DNA from: Parazoarcus communis SWub3 = DSM 12120
GTDB taxonomy: Bacteria > Pseudomonadota > Gammaproteobacteria > Burkholderiales > Rhodocyclaceae
Assembly: GCF_003226565.1 (NCBI RefSeq)
Contig: NZ_QKOE01000004.1
Coordinates: forward strand, 264,751-328,750
Direction of reading: 5' to 3'
Length of the DNA stretch: 64,000 bases
Part shown: positions 1-9,313 of the stretch, one piece after another
Layout: each line of letters starts with the position of its first letter
How positions within the stretch are numbered: the first letter of the stretch is position 1
The notes under the pieces: model-generated
Told to the model about the DNA's origin: nothing
The model's database searches: none
Seen by the model: only the letters and a program-made list of their open reading frames with translations
Translations under genes and position numbers: made by a program

Positions 1-579
1 TGGGCTGATGGCAACCGTATCGTCGTGCTTTATCCGCAGGCCGAGGCGACCGTCGCAGTACCGATCACTCCGTTCAACCCTCAGGGTTGCTGGGATTGGT
101 GGGGCTACAATGACTATGCTTTTGATATGACCGGTCGCTACGCCACGCGCGACGGTCTTCAGATTGCAGCGGTATGGCGCATGGTCGAACGGCTGGCGGG
201 AGGTGGAGAGGGCAGGGTTCAGGCTGGGGCGCCGGTACTGCAGGCGCGCTTGATCGACCGCTCTGCCACGCAGGCTGCGCTGGCGTGGACGCCGGTCGAC
301 GGTGCGCAAGGCTATCGCGTCTATCGTGCTGACGCGGGCGGAACACCCGTGTTGCGTGCGACGGTAGAGGGTTACAGCTGGGCCGACGGTGCGCTCATGC
401 CGCAAACCCGCTACCGCTACGAGGTGCGCACCATCGATGCCCAAGGGCGCGAGGGCGCCGCGGTTGTGCTTGAACTCGAGACCGCCGCCGCGGCACCGGA
501 GTGCGATCCCTATTTCTCCCTGGCCAAGGATACCGTCGTGGATGCACGTGGGCGGCCGACCAGCCAGGTTTGTCCCTGA
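1..579 (+). CDS. Extracellular poly(3-hydroxybutyrate) depolymerase, C-terminal part (5' truncated by window edge)
   Basis: The reading frame is open from base 1, so the gene begins upstream; 192 residues are visible. The first part carries the GCWDWWGY block followed by an alternating 'YATRDGLQIAAVWRMV' helix, which is typical of the end of type-2 catalytic domains of short-chain-length PHA depolymerases. A fibronectin type III-like module follows at about residues 75-160 (WTPVDGAQGYRVYR and a matching TRYRYEVRTID strand), the usual linker of secreted PHB depolymerases. The last 30 residues are Cys-containing and may be the remains of a short substrate-binding region. The catalytic serine and the signal peptide are outside the window. 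A PHA synthase lies at 27.6 kb, so the organism probably both makes PHB and degrades external PHB. The family call is good; the substrate is inferred. Confidence 0.75.
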   Translation, partial: WADGNRIVVLYPQAEATVAVPITPFNPQGCWDWWGYNDYAFDMTGRYATRDGLQIAAVWRMVERLAGGGEGRVQAGAPVLQARLIDRSATQAALAWTPVDGAQGYRVYRADAGGTPVLRATVEGYSWADGALMPQTRYRYEVRTIDAQGREGAAVVLELETAAAAPECDPYFSLAKDTVVDARGRPTSQVCP

Positions 580-588
580 GCGATCGGT

Positions 589-620
589 GGCGGCGGCGCC
601 TTCAAGGGGGCGCCGCCGCC
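589..620. terminator. GC-rich hairpin between convergent genes
   Basis: A 12-bp perfect stem (GGCGGCGGCGCC at 589-600, complement at 609-620) with an 8-nt loop lies just after the depolymerase stop and before the malate synthase stop. There is no U-tract on either side, so it may slow or protect transcript ends rather than act as a classical intrinsic terminator. Confidence 0.45.
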
Positions 621-636
621 TGCCCGGTGATGACGA

Positions 637-2235
637 TCAAGCCATGGCTTCGTACAAGGGCAGGGTCAGGAACTCCGGGAAGTTCTCGGTCAGGCTCATG
701 TTCTCGAAGATGCCGGCGGCCTGGTCATAGCTTGTGGTGTCGTCACCCTGGGCGGCAACCACGGTCTTGACCTTGGCCAACTCCTCAACGATCAGCGCGC
801 GCACCAAGGGGGCGTCGACCTTGCGACCGTCGTCGAGCACGCCCTTGGGGCTGACCACCCACTGCCACACCTGGGCGCGAGCAATTTCGGCGGTGGCGGC
901 ATCTTCCATCAGGTTGTGGATGGGCACGCAGCCATTGCCAGTCAGCCAGCTGCCCAGGTAGTGAATGCCAACGTTGATGTTGTTGCGCAGACCCGCCTCG
1001 GTAATGGGCTGTTCGGGGCGGAAGTCCAGCCACTGCGCCGGGGTGAAGTCGCCTTCAACCTGCTTGTCCCACTGGTTGGGGCGATCGCCGAGCACTTTGG
1101 TGAAGGCTTCCATGGCGATCGGCACCAGGCCCGGATGTGCGACCCAGCCGCCGTCATAGCCGTCGCTGGCGTCGCGGTTCTTGTCGTGGCGGATGCCGGC
1201 GAGGGCCTTCTCGTTGGCTTCCGGATCGTGTTTGATCGGGATCAGTGCGCTCATGCCGCCGATCGCCGGTGCGCCGCGCTTGTGACAGGCCTGCACCAGG
1301 GCAAGCGCATAGCTGCGCATGAAGGGCACTTCCATGGTGATCAGGCCGCGGTTGGCGAGGCAGAAGTTCTGGTTCTTCTTGAACTTCTTGATGCACGAGA
1401 AGATGTAGTCCCAACGCCCCGCGTTCAAGCCGGCCGAGTGTTCCCGCAACTCGTACAGGATTTCTTCCATTTCGAAGGTGGCGAGGATGGTTTCCAGCAG
1501 CACGGTGGCCTTGATGGTGCCGCGCGGCAGGTCGAGCGCATCCTGGGCCATGCAGAAGATGTCGTTCCACAGACGAGCCTCCTGATGGCTCTCGAGCTTG
1601 GGCAGGTAGAAGAAGGGGCCGGCGCCGCGGGCGATCTGCTCCCGGGCGTTGTGGAAGAAGAACAACGCAAAATCGAATAGGCCACCGGAAACGCGCTCGC
1701 CGTCGATCAGCACGTGCTTTTCGTCCAGATGCCAGCCGCGCGGGCGCACCTGCATCACCGCGATCTTGTCGTTGAGGCGATACTCCTTGCCAGCCTCGTT
1801 GGTATAGGTGATCTCGCGCCGCACCGCATCGTAGAGGTTGACCTGACCCTGGATCTGGTTGAACCAGTTCGGGCTGTTCGAGTCCTCGAAGTCGGTCATG
1901 TAGGAATCGGCGCCGGAGTTGAAGGCGTTGATGATCATCTTGCGCTCGACCGGCCCGGTGATTTCCACCCGGCGGCATTCCAGCGCCTTGGGCAGGGGCG
2001 CCACTTTCCAGTCGCCTTCGCGGATGTGGCGGGTCTCGGGCAGCAGACCGGGCATCTCGCCCGCGTCGATGCGTGCCTGGCGATCCACACGGGCGGCCAG
2101 CAGTTCGCGACGACGGGGTTCGAACGCGCGATGCAGGCGAGCAACAAAATCCAGTGCCTGCGGGCTCAGGATCTGCTCGAAGCGGGGATGGAGCGGGGCG
2201 TTGATCTGCATGCCGTGGGGCAGGATGAGACTCAT
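637..2235 (-). CDS. aceB: Malate synthase A
   Basis: Condenses glyoxylate with acetyl-CoA to give malate and CoA in the cytoplasm. The 532 residues match the usual length of isoform A. Visible signatures are the RPRGWH strand with the substrate Arg, the LLETILATFEMEEIL and GRWDYIFS blocks that bind Mg2+ and glyoxylate, and the catalytic-base region LMEDAATAEIARAQVWQW. The start at 2235 (MSLILPHG) is chosen because AAGGA lies 8 bases upstream; an upstream in-frame start would add 22 unrelated Pro/Arg-rich residues. A LysR gene is transcribed divergently, 167 bp away. No isocitrate lyase is seen in the window, so here the enzyme may mainly use glyoxylate from purine breakdown (operon at 6.2-10.9 kb) as well as serving the glyoxylate shunt. 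Confidence 0.95.
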   Translation of the reverse strand: MSLILPHGMQINAPLHPRFEQILSPQALDFVARLHRAFEPRRRELLAARVDRQARIDAGEMPGLLPETRHIREGDWKVAPLPKALECRRVEITGPVERKMIINAFNSGADSYMTDFEDSNSPNWFNQIQGQVNLYDAVRREITYTNEAGKEYRLNDKIAVMQVRPRGWHLDEKHVLIDGERVSGGLFDFALFFFHNAREQIARGAGPFFYLPKLESHQEARLWNDIFCMAQDALDLPRGTIKATVLLETILATFEMEEILYELREHSAGLNAGRWDYIFSCIKKFKKNQNFCLANRGLITMEVPFMRSYALALVQACHKRGAPAIGGMSALIPIKHDPEANEKALAGIRHDKNRDASDGYDGGWVAHPGLVPIAMEAFTKVLGDRPNQWDKQVEGDFTPAQWLDFRPEQPITEAGLRNNINVGIHYLGSWLTGNGCVPIHNLMEDAATAEIARAQVWQWVVSPKGVLDDGRKVDAPLVRALIVEELAKVKTVVAAQGDDTTSYDQAAGIFENMSLTENFPEFLTLPLYEAMA

Positions 2236-2368
2236 GGATGGCGTCCTTGTGATGATCGTGAGCGGTGACAAGGGACGGGGGCGGGGTTGCCGTATCGGCA
2301 AGGTCCGCCACGTCCGCGATGTTCATGCTCAGCAGTCTATTGTGTATGCAGATCATCCAGAAGAAGCG

Positions 2369-2388
2369 ATATGATCAAGTGATCTTAT
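2369..2388. promoter_or_regulatory. Near-palindrome and -10 in the aceB/LysR divergent region
   Basis: ATATGATCA-AG-TGATCTTAT is a 20-bp near-palindrome with one mismatch per arm pair. It is followed directly by TATACT at 2386-2391, a good -10 for the LysR gene that would give a very short leader. The position between divergent genes suits autoregulation by the LysR protein and control of aceB. The assignment is by pattern only. Confidence 0.4.
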
Positions 2389-2402
2389 ACTTTTAGTACA
2401 AA

Positions 2403-3302
2403 ATGGATCAGCTCAAACAGCTCGAAAGCTTTGTCTCGGTTGCGCAGCGCGGCAGTCTGTCGGCGGCGGCGCGCGCTGCGGGCATTACCCCAGCCGTGGT
2501 CGGACGCCGTCTCGATGCGCTGGAGCAGCGCCTTGGGGTGAAGTTGCTGGTGCGCACCACGCGCAGCATCTCACTCACTTTTGAGGGCAGTGCCTTTCTC
2601 GAGGACTGCCAGCGCGTGCTCAATGATCTGTCCAACGCCGAGGCCGCGGTCAGCCTGGGTGGGGTCAAGCCCAGCGGTCACCTGCGCATTTCGGCGCCTG
2701 CCGGTTTTGGCCGTCGTCATGTGGCGCCGCTGGTGCGTGACTTCCTGGCGGCCAATCCGGAGGTCAGTTGCAGCCTTGATCTCAGCGACCGCCTGGTTGA
2801 TCTGGCGAATGAGGGCCTGGATTGCGCGGTGCGTATCGGCGAGTTGGCAGACTCCAGTCTGGTGTCGGTCCGCCTGGCGGAGAACCGCCGGGTGGTGGTG
2901 GCCAGTCCAGACTACCTGGCGCGTCATGGCGTGCCGGAAACGCCTGATGACCTGGAGCAGCATGTTTGTTTGTCGCTCGGCCCGCAGCGCGGCTGGCAGT
3001 TTTCCGCTGCGGACGGCTCGCAGATCATCGTCAAGGTCGGCGGGCGGCTGGAATGTAACGATGGCGCCGTGCTGCATGAGTGGGCGCTGGCCGGGCAGGG
3101 GCTGGCCTGGCGCTCGCGATGGGAGGTGGACGCAGACCTGCGAGCAGGGCGTCTGGTCTCGGTGTTGGATGCCCACGCCGCTGCGCCCAACGGTATCTAC
3201 GCGGTGTTCCCGCACCGACGCAATCTTGCACTGCGGGTGCGCGCCTTCATCGACCACCTGAAAGGCTGTTTCGGAGATCCCGCCTATTGGGCAAGGCTCT
3301 GA
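2403..3302 (+). CDS. LysR-family transcriptional regulator, divergent from malate synthase
   Basis: 299 residues, the normal LysR length. The N-terminal 60 residues form the winged helix-turn-helix (FVSVAQRGSLSAAARAAGIT followed by RRLDALEQRLGVKLLVR), and the rest is the two-lobed effector-binding domain. The sequence GHLRISAPAGFGRRHVAPL at the start of the effector domain is typical of the CrgA/DsdC-like subgroup common in proteobacteria. Divergent placement suggests control of aceB, possibly in response to glyoxylate or a related acid; the effector cannot be read from sequence. Its 3' end converges on hyi. Confidence 0.9.
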   Translation: MDQLKQLESFVSVAQRGSLSAAARAAGITPAVVGRRLDALEQRLGVKLLVRTTRSISLTFEGSAFLEDCQRVLNDLSNAEAAVSLGGVKPSGHLRISAPAGFGRRHVAPLVRDFLAANPEVSCSLDLSDRLVDLANEGLDCAVRIGELADSSLVSVRLAENRRVVVASPDYLARHGVPETPDDLEQHVCLSLGPQRGWQFSAADGSQIIVKVGGRLECNDGAVLHEWALAGQGLAWRSRWEVDADLRAGRLVSVLDAHAAAPNGIYAVFPHRRNLALRVRAFIDHLKGCFGDPAYWARL

Positions 3303-3357
3303 TCCGGGGCGCACGGGCAGGGCGGCCCTCCTTTAGGGCGGCAGCGCGGCGGGAACG

Positions 3358-4137
3358 TCAGCGCCGGAAGGCCTCCAGCCAGCGCAGGCCGGCCTCGGTG
3401 CCCGCTGCGGGATGGTATTCGCAGCCCACCCAGCCTGTGTAGCCCAGTGCATCGATATGCGGCAGCAGCCAGGCGAAGTTGATCTCGCCGCTGCCAGGCT
3501 CATGGCGCCCTGGATTGTCGGCCAGCTGCATGTGCCCGATATGCGGCAAGGTTGCCGCGATGGTGGCTGCCAGTTCGCCTTCCATGCGTTGTGCATGATA
3601 GATGTCGTATTGCAGGAACAGGGCATCGCTGCCGACCGCGTCAATCAGCGCCAGGGCCTGGGCGCTGGTGTGGAGGTAGAAGCCGGGGATGTCGCGGGTA
3701 TTGATGGGTTCGATCAGCAGCCGCAGTCCTGCCGCCTTCAGTGCATCGGCCGCGTAGCGCAGGTTGGCGACGAAGGTTTCGCGCGAGACCGCGCCCGCCT
3801 GACCTGAAGGGGGGATGCCAGCCAGGCAGTTCAGCTGTGGGCAGTCCAGTGTTGTCGCGTAGGTGATGGCCTGTTCGACACCGTGGCGAAACTCGTCGAT
3901 ACGTCCGGCATCGCAGGCAATGCCCCGATCACCCGCAGCCCAGTCTCCTGCAGGCAGGTTGTGCAGCACCATGCGCAGCTGGTGCTTGCGTAGCCGGGCA
4001 GCGATCTCGTGCTTGTCGAAGGCGTAGGGAAACTGGCACTCGACCGCAGTGAAGCCGGCACGCGCCGCGGCGGCAAAGCGATCGAGGAAGGCATGCTCGG
4101 TAAAAAGCAGCGAGAGGTTGGCGCTGAACTTGGGCAT
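3358..4137 (-). CDS. hyi: Hydroxypyruvate isomerase
   Basis: Interconverts hydroxypyruvate and tartronate semialdehyde in the cytoplasm, part of glyoxylate assimilation. The protein is 259 residues, a single TIM barrel of the xylose-isomerase-like superfamily. Recognisable blocks are the N-terminal MPKFSANLSLLFTE, the VECQFPYAFD strand, RLLIEPINTRDIPGFYLH with the metal-binding Glu, and HIGHMQLADNPGRHEPGSG near the end. The glyoxylate carboligase and tartronate semialdehyde reductase that normally accompany it are not in the window. It sits between malate synthase and the purine operon, all of which meet at glyoxylate. The gene runs opposite to the LysR gene, so it is probably its own transcription unit. 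Confidence 0.9.
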   Translation of the reverse strand: MPKFSANLSLLFTEHAFLDRFAAAARAGFTAVECQFPYAFDKHEIAARLRKHQLRMVLHNLPAGDWAAGDRGIACDAGRIDEFRHGVEQAITYATTLDCPQLNCLAGIPPSGQAGAVSRETFVANLRYAADALKAAGLRLLIEPINTRDIPGFYLHTSAQALALIDAVGSDALFLQYDIYHAQRMEGELAATIAATLPHIGHMQLADNPGRHEPGSGEINFAWLLPHIDALGYTGWVGCEYHPAAGTEAGLRWLEAFRR

Positions 4138-4338
4138 GGCGGCAGTTTACCCGTCACCGTCTCCGCTGTGCGCAAGGGCTCGCGTCCGACGCATGATTGC
4201 GGGGCGGAATGCGCAACATCGGTTTTTGCATATTGTTGTGATGCAGCATTCCTGATCTACTTCAACCAGCGCGTGTCGTCCGACCCGCGGGTGGTGAATG
4301 ACGCACCGCTTTCTCGCTCAATTTCTCTGGATGGTGGA

Positions 4339-5247
4339 ATGAACTCAACACGTCCCTCGCCACTGGCGTGGGCTGCCCTGGCATTGATGTCACTGATCTG
4401 GGGCTATAACTGGGTGGTGATGAAGCAGGTCATCCGTTACGTCGATCCGCTCGATTTCTCGGCGATCCGCACCTTGCTGGCCGCCGCCGCGCTATTCCTG
4501 GTCGTACTGGTGTTGCGCCGGCCGATGCGTCTGCCCGCCTTTCGCCAGGTGCTGGTACTGGGCTTGCTGCAGACGGGTGCGTTCACGGCGATGGTGCAGT
4601 GGGCGCTGGTGTCCGGCGGCGCCGGCAAAACGGCGGTGCTGGTCTATACCATGCCGTTCTGGCTGATGCCTTTGGCGTGGTGGCTACTGGATGAGCGGGT
4701 CCGTGGTGTCGAGTGGGTGGCCCTGGGTATCGCCGCGTGTGGGCTTGGACTGATCCTGGAGCCCTGGACCATGCGTGGCAGCGTGAGTAGCAATCTGCTC
4801 GCGGTCGGCGCCGGCGTGGTTTGGGCGCTGTCGTCCATCCAGGTCAAGCGCATCCGGCGGACCTGTTCGGTCGACTTGCTGGTGCTGACCGCCTGGCAGA
4901 TGTTGTTCGGTGCGCTGGCGCTGGCGGCGCTCGCGCTGCTGCATCCGTCCCGTCCCATCGATCCGTCCCCCTATTTCTTTGGTGCGCTCGCCTTCAACGC
5001 ATTGTTTGCCACCGGTCTGGCCTGGCTGTTGTGGTTGTATGTGCTGCAGCACCTGTCGGCCGGTATCGCGGGTCTATCGGCCTTGGGCATTCCCTTGATC
5101 GGGGCGCTCGCGGGCTGGATCGAACTGGGAGAACGCCCAAGCAGCGCAGAGCTGCTCGGCATGCTGATGATCGGCATGGGGCTGCTGCTGACCAGTCTCT
5201 GGACCCTGCGCAGCAACCGACGCCTGCCCGGCCCGCGGCAAGACTGA
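4339..5247 (+). CDS. EamA/DMT-family transporter
   Basis: 302 residues with about ten hydrophobic segments in two EamA repeats, an inner-membrane drug/metabolite transporter fold. The first repeat opens with MSLIWGYNWVVMKQ, a hallmark of RhaT/EamA proteins. The start at 4339 (MNSTRPSP) directly precedes the first membrane segment; in-frame codons further upstream would add a long non-hydrophobic segment that runs into the hyi start region. The gene is divergent from hyi, with 201 bp between them. The substrate is unknown; family members export amino acids, nucleosides or metabolites. Confidence 0.85.
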   Translation: MNSTRPSPLAWAALALMSLIWGYNWVVMKQVIRYVDPLDFSAIRTLLAAAALFLVVLVLRRPMRLPAFRQVLVLGLLQTGAFTAMVQWALVSGGAGKTAVLVYTMPFWLMPLAWWLLDERVRGVEWVALGIAACGLGLILEPWTMRGSVSSNLLAVGAGVVWALSSIQVKRIRRTCSVDLLVLTAWQMLFGALALAALALLHPSRPIDPSPYFFGALAFNALFATGLAWLLWLYVLQHLSAGIAGLSALGIPLIGALAGWIELGERPSSAELLGMLMIGMGLLLTSLWTLRSNRRLPGPRQD

Positions 5248-5387
5248 GGCGGATGCAGGTATACTGCCGGCATGCGGCTGTTTCCGGTGAGGAAAAGCCT
5301 GTCATCAACCCTGCGGTCCGCTACGGGCAGTGACCGCGAGCCGGTCTTCGTCGATCAGGCCGGCCAGCAATGGGAGGGTTTGTTTTC

Positions 5388-6104
5388 ATGACTGAACAGA
5401 CAGCATGGCTGGTGGGCATTTTTGCGGTGGTCCTGGCGGGTCTGGTTGGGTTCTTTGCCGGGCGTCGTTTCAGCGGCGCACGTGAGCGCATCGAGGCGCT
5501 CGAAGCCGAGGTTACACGGCAGAAGGACGAGATCAGCGGCTACAAGCGCGAGGTCGAAAAGCACTTCGACAAGACCGCGACCCTGTTTGTGTCGATGGCG
5601 GGTTCGTACAAGGAGCTGTTCGAACACCTGTCCTCAGGCTATGAGCAGTTGTCGGCCGGTTCGGCGCGAGAGCTGTTCAAGGATCGTGTGTCCAACATGT
5701 TGCTGGGCAACAACGCGGACGCTGCGGGGCGGGGTGAGGTGATTGCCGGCAGTGCACGGCAGACCTCGTCGGCCGATGTTGCCGGCGCTGCACTTGCAGG
5801 TGCCGCCGCCGGGGCTGCGGGCATGGCCTTTGCCAGCGCGGATACCGAACCTTCCGCAGCAGCACTCGCGGCTGAGGCCGATACGGTCATCGGCGACGAT
5901 CGCGTCGAGCCCGGGGTGCAGGACGCGCCGACCGAACCAGGCGCTGCCGTTGCGCCGTCACTGGGTCCGGATCAGCGACCGCTGGACGAGTTCTCCGACA
6001 TCGCAGCCGACGCCGAGTACGGTGGTCTCTCCAGTGCGGAGGCGCCAACTGACTTGGACGACAAGTCAGGACGCCCTGTGCCGGGGGCCGACGGCCTGCG
6101 CTGA
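5388..6104 (+). CDS. YhcB/ZapG-like (DUF1043) membrane-anchored coiled-coil protein
   Basis: 238 residues. Residues 6-26 form one membrane anchor (WLVGIFAVVLAGLVGFFAGRR), followed by a charged coiled coil (residues 30-65) and the SMAGSYKELFEHLSSGYEQL region characteristic of DUF1043/YhcB (ZapG) proteins, which connect envelope synthesis and cell division. The C-terminal 110 residues are Ala/Asp/Glu/Pro-rich and probably disordered, making the protein about 100 residues longer than E. coli YhcB. The start at 5388 is preferred over 5370 because GGAGGG lies 9 bases before it. TATACT at about 5261-5266 upstream could be its -10. Confidence 0.8.
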   Translation: MTEQTAWLVGIFAVVLAGLVGFFAGRRFSGARERIEALEAEVTRQKDEISGYKREVEKHFDKTATLFVSMAGSYKELFEHLSSGYEQLSAGSARELFKDRVSNMLLGNNADAAGRGEVIAGSARQTSSADVAGAALAGAAAGAAGMAFASADTEPSAAALAAEADTVIGDDRVEPGVQDAPTEPGAAVAPSLGPDQRPLDEFSDIAADAEYGGLSSAEAPTDLDDKSGRPVPGADGLR

Positions 6105-6167
6105 ACGTCAGGGCAGACCGACTGCGCTGAGGTCATGCCATCGGTTCAGCCCGGGTGCGCCCCAGAT

Positions 6168-6710
6168 TCACCCCCGCAGGGTGATGACGCCTGCCGGTTC
6201 CAGGGCCACTTCGTCACAGTTGTGCCCTGGGCCGCTGCGGTCGATGACCAGAAAGTCCGACACCTCATCCAGCGCCAGTAGCGGGTGGTGCCAGACCCCG
6301 GTGGCGTAGTTCACGCCCTGATCGCCACGAGCAAGAAAAACCTGCAGGTCCTCGACGCCTGGCGCTTTGCCCGGCGGCGCCACCACCACCAGGTAGGGAC
6401 GGCCGGAGAGTGGTACGAAGGCTTGTGATGCCAGCGGATGGCGCTCCATCATCTCCACCTTGAACGGCAGGGCGCGAGGCTGACCGCGGAAGATCGAGAT
6501 GATCACGCGCCCATCCGCGCCCGGTTCGATGCGGGCAAGGTCGTGGTAGCGCTCGGTATTGCCGGCGTTGATGGTGAAATGGTGGACGGCCGCGCTGGCT
6601 TCGATGACCTCGCCGAACGGTGCAAAGGTCTCGCTGCTGAGCGGCTGTGGCAGGAGCTCGCGTTGCGGGTGCTGGGTCTCTGGCAAATGGATCATGTGTG
6701 CTGTCCGCAT
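6168..6710 (-). CDS. allA: Ureidoglycolate lyase
   Basis: Splits ureidoglycolate into glyoxylate and urea, the last step of the pathway encoded by this operon. 180 residues, a cupin-like beta barrel with conserved blocks [38 protein letters not shown] and [12 protein letters not shown]. The ATG at 6710 overlaps the TGA of the upstream allantoicase gene by one base (TGATG), implying translational coupling; the first in-frame alternative, 24 bases further up, lies inside alc. It is the last gene of uraH-puuD-uraD-puuE-alc-allA. Confidence 0.92.
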   Translation of the reverse strand: MRTAHMIHLPETQHPQRELLPQPLSSETFAPFGEVIEASAAVHHFTINAGNTERYHDLARIEPGADGRVIISIFRGQPRALPFKVEMMERHPLASQAFVPLSGRPYLVVVAPPGKAPGVEDLQVFLARGDQGVNYATGVWHHPLLALDEVSDFLVIDRSGPGHNCDEVALEPAGVITLRG

Positions 6711-7756
6711 CAGTCCCTGACGACCTTCCCCCACAGACGCAGGCGCGAAACGCCTCCGTCGGGGAAAATGTTGAAGCGTACATGGGTGATCGGGCCCAGT
6801 GCGGTGATCTGCTCGCTGAAGGTGTGAATGGCGTCGGCCGTCAGCTTCTGTTCGGGCAACAGGGTGTCCCAGAACAGGCTTTGTGTGGTGATCGAGCGGT
6901 CGGTGCCGGCGCTGACGCGGGCGGCCTGAATCGAGCAGCGATCAGGGAAGTTGCCCTTGAAGAAGGCGGTGTCCACCTCGATCTTCTCAATGATGCCGGG
7001 GGCGCCCAGTTCAAGTACGCACCAGTCATTGCCGGGCTCACGGCGGCGGCGGGTCTCCCAGCCATCGCCCATATTGACACCGCGACCAGGCAGTAGCAGG
7101 GCGGCGGCGGCTGAGCCGAAGCTGGCATCGTTCCACGAGACGGCGCGGCCGCCGTTTTCCATCGCCAGCAGGTCGACCAATGCGCCGGCCAAAGCGTTCT
7201 CCAGGCCCCCAACCGGGCGCCCATAGACGCGCAGACGGGCGATGCCGCCGTCCGGGTACATGTTGACGCGCAGATGCGTCCAGACTGCGTCACTGGTGGA
7301 TTCGAGCAGATGGTGGCTGTTCGGGCCCAGTGCACTTGGCGGCAGGATTTCTGTCCACGTGGCCGCCTTCAAGGCGTCGACATCATCGCTGTCGGAGACG
7401 GTTGCCTCGATCGAGACGGCGGGCGGGTAGTTGCCGGTGAAGTGGCTGGTATCAACGTCGAAGCCGCGGATGACACCCTTGACGCCAAGCTTGACCAGTG
7501 CCCAGTCGTGTCCGGCCACCCGCTTGCGACGCGACTCCCAGCCATCCATCCATTTGCCGTTGACGTCGAACTTGCCCGGCACGAACTGGGCGGGTTCGGG
7601 ATTGAGCATGCGTACGACCTCGCCGAAAAAGTCGTCGGAGGCGTACAAGGCCTGGGCGCCCAGACGGGTGCTGGCAAGGTCGACCGAGCGCGAGGCCCAT
7701 TCGGGCAGGTTGGCTGGGGGCGCAAAAACCGGGGCGCCGGGGGTATGGCTGGCCAT
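6710..7756 (-). CDS. alc: Allantoicase
   Basis: Hydrolyses allantoate to ureidoglycolate and urea. 348 residues made of two homologous jelly-roll halves. The duplicated motif [19 protein letters not shown] (first half) and [19 protein letters not shown] (second half), each followed downstream by an [23 protein letters not shown] strand, is diagnostic of the family. It lies 24 bp after puuE and is coupled to allA by a TGATG overlap. Use of allantoicase plus a lyase means both nitrogens leave as urea rather than ammonia. Confidence 0.95.
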   Translation of the reverse strand: MASHTPGAPVFAPPANLPEWASRSVDLASTRLGAQALYASDDFFGEVVRMLNPEPAQFVPGKFDVNGKWMDGWESRRKRVAGHDWALVKLGVKGVIRGFDVDTSHFTGNYPPAVSIEATVSDSDDVDALKAATWTEILPPSALGPNSHHLLESTSDAVWTHLRVNMYPDGGIARLRVYGRPVGGLENALAGALVDLLAMENGGRAVSWNDASFGSAAAALLLPGRGVNMGDGWETRRRREPGNDWCVLELGAPGIIEKIEVDTAFFKGNFPDRCSIQAARVSAGTDRSITTQSLFWDTLLPEQKLTADAIHTFSEQITALGPITHVRFNIFPDGGVSRLRLWGKVVRD

Positions 7757-7780
7757 GAGGGCTGTCCTTGTGGGGTGGAT

Positions 7781-8728
7781 TTATGGGGCCGGATTGTAGG
7801 GGTGCTCGGTGATCCAGTGGCGTGCGACATCCACCCTGCGGCACACCCACACCCGGTCGTGCTTCTCGATATGGTCGAGAAAACGTTGAAGTGCGCGGAA
7901 GCGGCCAGGACGTCCGAGCAGGCGGCAGTGCATGCCGATGCTCATCATTGCCGGGCGATCCTCACCCTCGGCATACATCACATCGAACGCATCGCGCAGA
8001 TACTCGAAGAACTCGTCGCCGTGCGAGAAGCCCTGTGGCAGGGCAAAGCGCATGTCGTTGGTGTCCAGCGTGTACGGCACGATCAGGTGCGGCACGCGCT
8101 GGCCATCGGTCTTCTGCACCTCGGTCCAGAATGGCAGGTCGTCGCCGTAGTAGTCCGAGTCGTACAGAAAGCCCCCGTAGTCGGCGACCAGACGGCGGGT
8201 GTTGGGCGAGTCGCGGCCGGTGTACCAGCCCAGCGGGCGCTCGCCGGTCAGGCGCTCGATGATCTCCATGCCGATGCGCATGTGTTCGCGCTCGGTCGCT
8301 TCGTCCATGCCCTGGTAGTGAATCCAGCGCCAGCCGTGGCAGGCAATCTCGTGCCCCAGTTCGCGGAAGGCGGCGGTGACTTCGGGGTGGCGTTCGAGCG
8401 CCATCGAGATGCCGAAGATCGTCATCGGCAGGCCGCGACGTTCGAACTCGCGCAGGAAGCGCCACACGGCCACGCGCGAACCGTACTCGTAGACGCCTTC
8501 CATCGACAGATGGCGGTCCGGGAAGCTGGGCGGGTTGAACAACTCGGACAGGAACTGCTCGCTGCCGGCGTCGCCATGCAGCACGCAGTTCTCGCCCCCT
8601 TCTTCATAGTTGAGTACGAACTGCACCGCAATGCGGGCACGACCGGGCCAGTTGGCTTGCGGCGGATTGCGGCCGTAGCCGATCAGGTCGCGGGGGTAGG
8701 CAGCCGATGGCAAGGTGGACGGTGACAT
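7781..8728 (-). CDS. puuE: Allantoinase, polysaccharide-deacetylase family (PuuE type)
   Basis: Opens the allantoin ring to allantoate. 315 residues of the metal-independent PuuE type, a NodB-like fold rather than the dinuclear-metal allantoinase. Key blocks are PRDLIGYGRNPPQANWPG at the N-terminus, VQFVLNYEEGGE, EIACHGWRWIHYQ and RDSPNTRRLVADYGGFLYDSDYYGDDLP. It lies 18 bp after uraD, placing allantoin formation and opening side by side in the operon. Confidence 0.95.
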   Translation of the reverse strand: MSPSTLPSAAYPRDLIGYGRNPPQANWPGRARIAVQFVLNYEEGGENCVLHGDAGSEQFLSELFNPPSFPDRHLSMEGVYEYGSRVAVWRFLREFERRGLPMTIFGISMALERHPEVTAAFRELGHEIACHGWRWIHYQGMDEATEREHMRIGMEIIERLTGERPLGWYTGRDSPNTRRLVADYGGFLYDSDYYGDDLPFWTEVQKTDGQRVPHLIVPYTLDTNDMRFALPQGFSHGDEFFEYLRDAFDVMYAEGEDRPAMMSIGMHCRLLGRPGRFRALQRFLDHIEKHDRVWVCRRVDVARHWITEHPYNPAP

Positions 8729-8746
8729 GGCAGGACTCCTGGGCGT

Positions 8747-9280
8747 TCAGCCAAACTGCGCTTCGAGTCGGGCGCGGGTGATCCGGGCGATCTCGTTCAG
8801 GCAGGTTTCGAATTCGGTCTCGGCGTCGTGATTGAGCCGGCGCTCCACCGCTTCCATGATCTGGTAGCGGGTCAGACCCTTGACCGCGATCACGAAGGGA
8901 AACCCGAAGCGCGTCCGGTAGGCGGCGTTGAGTGTGCGCAGGCGTTCCAGCTCGGTCTGGCTGCATTGATCCAGCCCGGCGCCTTTCTGCTCGCCAGTGG
9001 ATTCGCGGGTCAGGGTGCCGGCCTCGGCCTCCTTGCCGGCCAACTCGGGGTGGGCCCGGATCAGCGCCAGTTGTTCGTCACGACTGGCGCGGCGCATGGT
9101 GGCGACCATCGCCGCGTGCAGGGTGTCGAACGAAGCGAAGGGGCGCGCGGCCCAGCTGCGTTCCGCCACCCAGGGCGAGTGCTCGAAAATGCCGCCCAGG
9201 CGGGCAACGAATTCGGCTCGGTCCAGTGCCGACAACTGGGTGATCGGTGACGGGCTAGGGTCGGTGGGCATTGGGTTCAT
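8747..9280 (-). CDS. uraD: 2-oxo-4-hydroxy-4-carboxy-5-ureidoimidazoline (OHCU) decarboxylase
   Basis: Converts OHCU stereospecifically to S-allantoin. 177 residues, all-helical. The HPELAGK motif with the family's active-site His region, the EQKGAGLDQCS loop and FGFPFVIAVKG strand are all present. The start at 9280 follows GGAAGAGACC; Met at 9271 is an alternative. It lies between puuD and puuE, 33 bp after puuD. Confidence 0.94.
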   Translation of the reverse strand: MNPMPTDPSPSPITQLSALDRAEFVARLGGIFEHSPWVAERSWAARPFASFDTLHAAMVATMRRASRDEQLALIRAHPELAGKEAEAGTLTRESTGEQKGAGLDQCSQTELERLRTLNAAYRTRFGFPFVIAVKGLTRYQIMEAVERRLNHDAETEFETCLNEIARITRARLEAQFG

Positions 9281-9313
9281 AGGTCTCTTCCGCTTCCCGT
9301 GAGGGGTGGGGGC

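Noticed and set aside
7274..8725. 483-codon open frame antisense to puuE and alc
   Set aside because: A shadow of well-conserved purine genes; its sequence shows no family motifs.
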